Part shown: positions 7,196 through 11,565 of the stretch, piece after piece | Layout of the letters: every line of letters starts with the position of its first letter | How positions within the stretch are numbered: position 1 is the first letter of the stretch | NCBI GenBank assembly: GCA_946887065.1 | Contig: CAMPKL010000054.1 | Coordinates: 1 to 11,565 of the forward strand | From: an uncultured Bryobacterales bacterium | GTDB lineage: Bacteria; Acidobacteriota; Terriglobia; Bryobacterales; UBA6623 | DNA: 11,565 bases | Direction of reading: 5' to 3' | Notes under the pieces: generated by a model | The model's input: the letters and a program-made list of their open reading frames with translations, nothing else | Told to the model about the DNA's origin: nothing | Database searches by the model: none | Program-made: the position numbers and the translations under genes

Positions 7196-7285
7196 GCTTT
7201 GCGGGCTCACTTAGGGGCTACTAAATACGACCCGGGTCTCCAGGACCTCCCAGTCGCTGCTTCGCGGTTGTGCGGAATAGGTCGG

Positions 7286-8305
7286 CTAAAGGCTCAGCCA
7301 GTGCATCAGCAGATAGGAGCCGGCGCCGACAGCGATGGTGATGGGCAAAGTCAGCACCCAGGCGCCGACGATCTCGCGAGCCTGGCCCCAACGTACGGCC
7401 CGAACACGGCGGACCATACCGACGCCTGCAATGGCGCCCGCAATCGTATGCGTGGTGCTCGCGGGCACGCCGAGGCTGGCTGCCAGCATCACGGTCGCGG
7501 CGCCGCCTGTTTCCGCGCAGAACCCTCCTACGGGCTTCAGCTTGGTCAGCCGGTCGCCCATTGTACGGATCACGCGCCACCCGCCGAACAACGTCCCCAG
7601 CGCAATCGCGCCATGCGCCGCGAGGATGACCCAAAGCGGAATCTCCATGGATTCCGAATAGCCTCCGGCGAAGAGGGCGGCGACAATGATGCCCATCGTC
7701 TTTTGGGCGTCATTGGTGCCGTGCGAAAAACTGAACGCTGCTGAAGAGATCAGCTGCAGCTTGCGGAAGTACGTATCCATCTGCGCGCGCGAATGACGGC
7801 GAAACAACCATACCGTCGCGATCATCAACCCCCCGCCGCCGAGTAGTCCCAGCAGCGGAGCGATAAAGATGAATGCGGCCATCAAGAGCCAATTCTGGGC
7901 GTTCAAGACGGCGAGCGAGTCGCCCCAACCGGCCACAAGCCCTACATGTGCCACGGCTGCGCCTCCATATCCGCCGACTAGCGAGTGTGATGCGCTAACC
8001 GGCAAACCAAGCCGCGATGCGAGCGCCACCCAAAAGATGGCTCCGACAAGTCCGGCCAACACCACAACGGGCGTCACCATCTCGGAATTGACCATCCCGG
8101 AGCCAATCATCTTGGCCACCGCCGTGCCGAAGCCGAAGGCGGAAATGAAATTGAAGAACGCGGCCCAGGCGACGGCTTGAAACGGGGTCAGTACCTTTGT
8201 GGCGACGATCGTCGCGATCGAGTTCGCGGCGTCGTTGAACCCATTGAAGAAGTCAAATAACAGCGCCAGGAAAACGATCAGGACGACGAGATCTAGGTCG
8301 TTCAT
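7286..8305 (-). CDS. pit: PiT-family low-affinity inorganic phosphate transporter
   Basis: Inner-membrane metal-phosphate:cation symporter of the PiT family, 339 residues from ATG 8305, the length of short bacterial Pit proteins. Both halves of the duplicated family signature are present: GFNDAANSIAT (22-32) in the first half and FSHGTNDAQKTMG (193-205) in the second. Each half also has the paired motif LPVSASHSLVGG (101-112) or VPASTTHTIAGA (280-291). The start is ambiguous: TTG 8323 overlaps the upstream DUF47 stop (TTGA), while ATG 8305 is 14 bp after it and gives the usual short N-terminus before helix 1. I chose the ATG. Tight linkage to a DUF47 gene is the standard PiT arrangement in bacteria and supports the call. 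Its stop precedes the S9 gene by 125 bp. Confidence 0.94.
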   Translation of the reverse strand: MNDLDLVVLIVFLALLFDFFNGFNDAANSIATIVATKVLTPFQAVAWAAFFNFISAFGFGTAVAKMIGSGMVNSEMVTPVVVLAGLVGAIFWVALASRLGLPVSASHSLVGGYGGAAVAHVGLVAGWGDSLAVLNAQNWLLMAAFIFIAPLLGLLGGGGLMIATVWLFRRHSRAQMDTYFRKLQLISSAAFSFSHGTNDAQKTMGIIVAALFAGGYSESMEIPLWVILAAHGAIALGTLFGGWRVIRTMGDRLTKLKPVGGFCAETGGAATVMLAASLGVPASTTHTIAGAIAGVGMVRRVRAVRWGQAREIVGAWVLTLPITIAVGAGSYLLMHWLSL

Positions 8306-8319
8306 GCGGGTTCCCAGGC

Positions 8320-8934
8320 TCAACTGTTCTTGAGTTGGATCTCCTCAAGCACGAAGGAGATGTCCTGGAACCGATCGGCCGCGGTCTCCAGCCGCTCGTA
8401 AATCTCCTTCAACGTCCAAAGCCGAATCGGATCCTTTTCCGAGCGGAACAACGCATACAAACTATCGCGATAAATCATGTCTACTTGCGATTCGATTTCG
8501 CGAATTTGCCGGAAGTGCGGAGTCATGTCGTTCTTTCCGTTTAGGCTGACGAGAGCAGCCGAGCATTCCGCCGCGGCCGACTCAAGCAAGCGGGCCATGC
8601 CGTTCATCGATTCCGGCAGCCGCGCCACGCCATAGATGCGCAGGCGCTGGACAAGCCCCTCCATTCCATCAAGCACCCGTTCCAGCCCGATGACCAGCCG
8701 ATAAATGTCTTCCGGATCGATCGGCGTGATAAACGAATCGCTGAGCCGCCGGATAACTTCGCGCGTGACGCGGTCCCCCTCCGTCTCTACCTCGGAAAGT
8801 CTGGAGCACGCCGCCGGCCAGTCGGGGGGATCCGCCGCAAAGCTCTCGCGCATCAAAGCCGTCGCGCGGATGAGCAGAGCGCCATGCTCCGCCAGCAACT
8901 CGAAAAAACGTTCATCCTTCGGGAGGAAACCCAT
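8320..8934 (-). CDS. DUF47 / PhoU-like phosphate transport regulator
   Basis: Helical-bundle protein of 204 residues, the usual length for the DUF47 (TIGR00153) family. These are soluble PhoU-like proteins nearly always encoded beside PiT transporters and thought to control them. It starts MGFLPKDERFFELL, as family members do. It continues with acidic heptad-like stretches such as EVETEGDRVTREVIRRL and ends with EIYERLETAADRFQDISFVLEEI. The conserved E/D-rich segments match metal-binding positions of PhoU proteins. ATG 8934 has AGGAG about 10 nt upstream, and that Shine-Dalgarno overlaps the stop codon of the upstream amino acid permease, so coupling with the permease is likely. Its own TGA overlaps or lies close to the PiT start. 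It contains no membrane segment or signal peptide. Confidence 0.9.
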   Translation of the reverse strand: MGFLPKDERFFELLAEHGALLIRATALMRESFAADPPDWPAACSRLSEVETEGDRVTREVIRRLSDSFITPIDPEDIYRLVIGLERVLDGMEGLVQRLRIYGVARLPESMNGMARLLESAAAECSAALVSLNGKNDMTPHFRQIREIESQVDMIYRDSLYALFRSEKDPIRLWTLKEIYERLETAADRFQDISFVLEEIQLKNS

Positions 8935-8946
8935 TGTTCTAAACTC

Positions 8947-10410
8947 CTACATCCCGCCGCGAGTCGCGCTCATTGCCCGAACCTTGCTGTGCTTCCTGCC
9001 GTAAAGCACATAGATCAGCATCCCGAGAGCCATCCACACGCCAAGCCGCGCCCACGTTTCGATCGGCAGAAAACACATCAGCGCGACCGACGTAGCCACG
9101 CCGCAAATTGGGACGAACGGATAGCCAGGAACTTTGAACGGCCGTTCTAGGTCGGGACGTCGAATCCGGAGAACCATCACGCTCGTACAGACGATCGCAA
9201 AGGCCAACAATGTCCCGATGCTAACCATGTGGCCGAGAACGTCAATGGGAAACAGGGCCGCAGGAACGGCTACCGCCGCGCCCATTCCCAAGGTCTGAAC
9301 GAACGGCGTCCGAAAGCGCCGATGCAGCCGCGAAAATACGCCCGGCAGCAAGCCGTCGCGCGACATCGCGTAGAACACGCGCGACTGTCCAAGCAGCGTT
9401 GCAAGGATGACCGAACCCAGACCCAGCAAAGCTCCGAGATCCACGATCCAACCAAGCCAGGCGAAGGGCGTTGCTTGGATACCGAGTGAGATCGGATGCG
9501 GAACTCCCAGATCGCTATAGGGAACCAGCCCAGTCAACGTCGCGGCTACCGCCACATAGAGAACGGTGCAGATGGCCAGCGAGGTGAGGATGCCGAAGGG
9601 CAGATCGCGCTTCGGATTCCGGGTCTCCTGCGCTGCCGTCGAAACCGCGTCGAAGCCGATATAGGCGAAGAACACCAGCGCACTTCCGCGGAAAACTCCG
9701 CTCCATCCGTAATGGCCGAACTCGCCCGTATTCTCCGGCAAGAACGGCGTCCAATTTTGGGGTTCGATATACCAAACTCCGGCCAACAAAAAAAGGAGGA
9801 CGATGCCGACTTTGATGACCACCAATGCGTTGTTCATCGTCGCGGACTCGCGAATTCCCACCGCCAGGAGCACCGACGAGGCAACCACGATCGCAATAGC
9901 GAAAACATTCAGCGCGCCCGTATGTACCAGGTCGCCCTGAGCATCGAGCACATAGGTCGATGTCGAGATGGCCGGCGAAACGTTCAAACCGAAGTGCGAA
10001 AGGAACGACACGAAGTAGCCGGCCCAGCCCACCGACACCGTGGAAGCCGCCAGCGCATACTCCAGCACCAGGTCCCAGCCGATGATCCAGGCAAACAACT
10101 CGCCCAGCGTCGCGTAGCCGTAGGTATAGGCGCTTCCCGCCAGCGGAATCAACGAGGCGAACTCCGCGTAACACAACGCCGCAAAGGCGCAAGCCAAGGC
10201 GGCCGCGGCGAATGAAAGCACCACAGCCGGGCCGGCATTGGCGTATGCAGCCTCGCCGGTGAGAACGAAGATACCGGCGCCGATCGTCGCTCCGATTCCG
10301 AGCGCCGTCAGTTCCCAGGGTCCCAGCACCCGCTTGAGCGTGTGTTCGCCCTCTTCCGCACATTCCTGCGTCAGTAGCTCAAAAGGTTTCTGTCGGAACA
10401 GGTGTTGCAC
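8947..10410 (-). CDS. APC-superfamily amino acid permease, cationic amino acid transporter (CAT) type
   Basis: Inner-membrane amino acid transporter, 487 residues, with about 12 hydrophobic helices. The N-terminus TLKRVLGPWELTALGIGA leads into the substrate-binding motif GATIGAGIFVLTG of helix 1. CYAEFASLIPLAGSAYTYGY (80-99) and GWDLVLEYALAAS (111-123) follow, all typical of the CAT/YfnA branch (TC 2.A.3.3). The C-terminus ends in the CAT-like segment YVLYGRKHSKVR. The start is GTG 10410, preceded by GGAGG (10415-10419) at a short spacing of 4 nt. Its TAG lies 12 bp before the DUF47 gene, so an amino acid permease appears to head the phosphate-uptake pair. A 29-residue membrane microprotein ends 18 bp upstream. 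The transported amino acid is not predictable, because many bacterial CAT homologues are not selective for cationic substrates. Confidence 0.92.
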   Translation of the reverse strand: MQHLFRQKPFELLTQECAEEGEHTLKRVLGPWELTALGIGATIGAGIFVLTGEAAYANAGPAVVLSFAAAALACAFAALCYAEFASLIPLAGSAYTYGYATLGELFAWIIGWDLVLEYALAASTVSVGWAGYFVSFLSHFGLNVSPAISTSTYVLDAQGDLVHTGALNVFAIAIVVASSVLLAVGIRESATMNNALVVIKVGIVLLFLLAGVWYIEPQNWTPFLPENTGEFGHYGWSGVFRGSALVFFAYIGFDAVSTAAQETRNPKRDLPFGILTSLAICTVLYVAVAATLTGLVPYSDLGVPHPISLGIQATPFAWLGWIVDLGALLGLGSVILATLLGQSRVFYAMSRDGLLPGVFSRLHRRFRTPFVQTLGMGAAVAVPAALFPIDVLGHMVSIGTLLAFAIVCTSVMVLRIRRPDLERPFKVPGYPFVPICGVATSVALMCFLPIETWARLGVWMALGMLIYVLYGRKHSKVRAMSATRGGM

Positions 10411-10428
10411 ACGCCCTCCACTTCCGAC

Positions 10429-10518
10429 CTATAGCCTATTTAGGAACCACAGCGCCACGATCAGCGCCGCAACAATCAAGCCCAACTTGACGGTGAAGAT
10501 GGTATCCGCACGTGACAT
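10429..10518 (-). CDS. 29-residue single-span membrane microprotein upstream of the amino acid permease
   Basis: ATG 10518 is preceded by a perfect AGGAGG (10528-10533) at 9-nt spacing, one of the best ribosome binding sites in the window. The product begins MSRADTIFTVKLGLIVAAL and ends VALWFLNRL. It is one hydrophobic helix over roughly residues 12-26, with Arg3 and Lys11 before it and Arg28 after. It ends 18 bp before the GTG of the CAT-type permease on the same strand, so it should be on the same mRNA. Its size and form resemble small transporter subunits such as KdpF, but no homology is claimed. It could instead act as a leader peptide for the permease. Another ATG at 10525 in a different frame sits only 2 nt from the Shine-Dalgarno and is unlikely. 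Confidence 0.6.
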   Translation of the reverse strand: MSRADTIFTVKLGLIVAALIVALWFLNRL

Positions 10519-10527
10519 AGCCCATGC

Positions 10528-10533
10528 CCTCCT
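10528..10533 (-). promoter_or_regulatory. Shine-Dalgarno for the 29-residue microprotein
   Basis: Minus-strand AGGAGG, 9 nt before ATG 10518. It is the main evidence that this very short frame is translated. Confidence 0.7.
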
Positions 10534-10616
10534 GTGAAAAGCGAACTCCCAGCGCCAAAACGACGGCGCAACATCGTCGAGGCAAAGCCGGTAAAGGCCT
10601 CGCCCCAGCCCGCTGG

Positions 10617-10976
10617 CTAGCTAAGAGTCGCTTGGGGAGGACCGCGGATCTCGATCGCGAATGAGACTGTGTAAGGGACGACAAGCTCGTTCGCGGCGCG
10701 GCAGAGCGCACAGGCGCCGTTGAAAAGACGCAGAAAACCCAAATGGACGAAAACCGCCGGCTGCAGTTCGGGACTTGAGGGGTTCTCGATCTTGTTGGCG
10801 AGAACGAGAGCCAGCGCGGCATCCGGAGCCGAGATACCCACGGGTATCCCCTGCCCTCCAAAGTCACGTCGATAAGTTTGGGTCGCGAAGTGAAGGATCG
10901 CGCTAATGGCGAGGCACAAGACCAGCAGGCACGCCGCCGCCGTCCGCCGCCCGTTCATCACCGTTGGTCGCGACAT
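10617..10976 (-). CDS. Hypothetical membrane-anchored or exported protein
   Basis: Starting at ATG 10976 this frame gives 119 residues. A basic N-terminus (MSRPTVMNGRR) is followed by one hydrophobic segment, TAAACLLVLCLAISAILHFA, that could be a signal anchor. A non-repetitive soluble part of about 85 residues follows, with two cysteines in NGACALCRAAN. I do not recognise the family. The frame continues upstream to 11189, but that extension would run into the nrfH start region and looks like non-coding translation. There is no Shine-Dalgarno, but a TACAAT box ends 11 nt upstream, which would make the mRNA nearly leaderless. It is divergent from nrfH and lies 98 bp upstream of the microprotein and permease genes. 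If it is not a gene, the stretch 10519-11139 is non-coding, with nothing else recognised in it apart from the inverted and direct repeats described. Confidence 0.4.
   Translation of the reverse strand: MSRPTVMNGRRTAAACLLVLCLAISAILHFATQTYRRDFGGQGIPVGISAPDAALALVLANKIENPSSPELQPAVFVHLGFLRLFNGACALCRAANELVVPYTVSFAIEIRGPPQATLS
10833..10848 (-). repeat. Short inverted repeat
   Basis: Perfect 7-bp arms GATACCC and GGGTATC separated by 2 bp. It has the size and symmetry of an operator half-site pair but lies within the hypothetical 119-residue frame, so it may be incidental. Confidence 0.35.
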
Positions 10977-10987
10977 AGCGCTAATGG
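10881..10987. repeat. Two-part direct repeat, two copies about 85 bp apart
   Basis: The block GGTCGCGA followed by GCGCTAATGG occurs twice in the same order: at 10881-10888 with 10900-10909, and at 10966-10973 with 10978-10987. The inner gap is 11 bp in the first copy and 4 bp in the second. One copy covers the start of the hypothetical minus-strand gene, the other its membrane-segment coding region. Confidence 0.45.
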
Positions 10988-10993
10988 ATTGTA
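10988..10993 (-). promoter_or_regulatory. Candidate -10 box for the hypothetical gene
   Basis: Minus-strand TACAAT, 11 nt before ATG 10976, predicting a 5' leader of only about 4-6 nt. The nearest -35-like element (TTGCCA, 11013-11008) is at a short 14-bp spacing, so the call is weak. Confidence 0.3.
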
Positions 10994-11139
10994 CTGTTTT
11001 TCGAGGCTGGCAATCGTCATGTGCGCGAGCGGCAACTGGCCGCCTGATGCCGTCCCCCGGGGAGGTCACGAGTCTTTCAGGCGGAATTCCGAGATAGGAT
11101 TCGCGCCGGCGGGCGGTATCCTGAGTCGGGCTGAGCAGA

Positions 11140-11565
11140 TTGAGCTGGATATCTAGTCTAAAAGACACGTTAGCGACGCCTTCGAGCATTGCTCTCGCCC
11201 TGGGAATCCTGTTTGGACTCGTGCTGTTTAACCTTGGATACGGCGAAGGCTGGGCTTACTTAATTGATAATCCTGTCTACTGCGCCAACTGCCATGTGAT
11301 GCAGGGGCACCTGGACTCGTACGTGAAGTCCAGTCACCATGCCGTCGCTACTTGCAACGACTGTCACTTGCGGCACGACGCGGTCGGTAAGTGGTTGACC
11401 AAGGCCGATAACGGCTTCTTTCATTCTTTGGCGTTCACGACGGGCTGGTTTCCCGAGCCGATACGCATTAAGCCGCGCAATCGCCTGGTGACGCAGGCGG
11501 CTTGTCTCCACTGCCACGAGCGGACGGTCGACGCGCTGTTGACGGCGCACCAAGGCGGCGATGTG
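11140..11565 (+). CDS. nrfH: Cytochrome c nitrite reductase small subunit NrfH, 3'-truncated by window edge
   Basis: Membrane-anchored NapC/NirT-family tetraheme cytochrome that takes electrons from menaquinol and passes them to the periplasmic nitrite reductase NrfA (nitrite to ammonium). One N-terminal helix (about 11185-11235) precedes three visible heme sites: CANCHVM (11281-11301), with the CxxCHxM form typical of NrfH heme 1, then CNDCH (11353-11367) and CLHCH (11503-11517). The fourth heme site lies beyond the window. The stretches ATCNDCHLRHD, KADNGFFHSLAFTTGWFPE and IRIKPRN are highly characteristic of NrfH rather than NapC. The frame opens after TGA 11122-11124 and contains no ATG before the helix. 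TTG 11140 is my best start and CTG 11131 the alternative; neither has a good Shine-Dalgarno. nrfA is expected immediately downstream. Confidence 0.9.
   Translation, partial: MSWISSLKDTLATPSSIALALGILFGLVLFNLGYGEGWAYLIDNPVYCANCHVMQGHLDSYVKSSHHAVATCNDCHLRHDAVGKWLTKADNGFFHSLAFTTGWFPEPIRIKPRNRLVTQAACLHCHERTVDALLTAHQGGDV

Noticed and set aside
7226..7240. GACCCGGGTC palindrome between PiT and the S9 gene, considered as a terminator or operator
   Set aside because: The 10-bp palindrome has no loop and no following T-run on either strand, so it does not look like a rho-independent terminator. Nothing else supports an operator.
9496..10215. 239-codon plus-strand frame opposite the permease
   Set aside because: It is Arg/Gln-rich antisense translation with no domain and no ribosome binding site.
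9515..10363. 282-codon minus-strand frame inside the amino acid permease gene
   Set aside because: It is an out-of-frame reading of the permease, Arg/Gly-rich, with no helices or motifs; the permease frame carries all CAT signatures.
10603..10616. CCAGC/GCTGG inverted repeat just downstream of the hypothetical gene, considered as a terminator
   Set aside because: The arms are short (5 bp with a 2-bp loop) and there is no T-run after them on the minus strand, so termination cannot be supported.
10436..10867. 143-codon minus-strand frame overlapping the hypothetical gene and the 29-residue microprotein
   Set aside because: It is a Ser/Arg-rich out-of-frame translation. Its internal ATG at 10525 is only 2 nt from AGGAGG, whereas ATG 10518 has ideal spacing and a membrane-helix product.
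11260..11553. 97-codon minus-strand frame at the right edge
   Set aside because: It is antisense to nrfH, whose three heme motifs and NrfH-specific stretches are unambiguous.
1..11565. Possible defence island, CRISPR array or mobile element
   Set aside because: I saw no spaced repeat array, transposase, integrase, restriction, toxin-antitoxin or phage motifs; every large gene belongs to a metabolic, transport or respiratory family.

Overview
The window reads as ordinary chromosome of a GC-rich (roughly 60% by eye) Gram-negative heterotroph. The gene set suggests Acidobacteriota (Solibacter/Bryobacter-like): an exported MlrC/M81 protein, a lipoprotein S9 peptidase, a DUF47-PiT phosphate pair, a DUF1537 sugar-acid kinase beside a class II aldolase, and an NrfH-type tetraheme cytochrome. 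This taxonomic guess is inference from gene content only. No transposase, integrase, phage gene, CRISPR array, tRNA or rRNA was recognised.

Layout. Positions 1-1720 (+) hold the C-terminal part of a four-carbon acid sugar kinase, then 3 bp later a class II ketose-bisphosphate aldolase, probably one catabolic operon. The aldolase stop overlaps the stop of a convergent gene (3273-1717, -) for an exported MlrC-family metalloprotein. A small zinc-ribbon gene (3425-3631, +) is divergent from mlrC. From about 10.5 kb back to 3.6 kb everything lies on the minus strand, in this order: a 29-residue membrane microprotein, a CAT-type amino acid permease, a DUF47/PhoU-like regulator, a PiT phosphate transporter, an S9 prolyl-oligopeptidase lipoprotein with its own -10 box, an SSS-family sodium:solute symporter, and a 33-residue membrane microprotein whose start overlaps the symporter stop. 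Positions 10617-10976 (-) may encode a small unrecognised membrane protein. At the right edge the plus strand carries the start of nrfH, the membrane cytochrome that feeds electrons to nitrite reductase NrfA. nrfA would be expected just outside the window.

How the genes work together (inference): the S9 peptidase and the M81 protein are both exported or lipid-anchored. Together with an amino acid permease and a sodium symporter they suit scavenging of peptides or small amides. PiT plus DUF47 is a standard low-affinity phosphate uptake module. The kinase and aldolase suggest breakdown of a phosphorylated sugar acid to triose-level products. nrfH indicates respiratory ammonification of nitrite.

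The least described content is very small: two single-span membrane microproteins, each with a strong Shine-Dalgarno sequence and each tightly linked to a secondary transporter, and a mini zinc-ribbon gene whose promoter geometry predicts a leaderless mRNA. I saw no clear evidence of a large new system.
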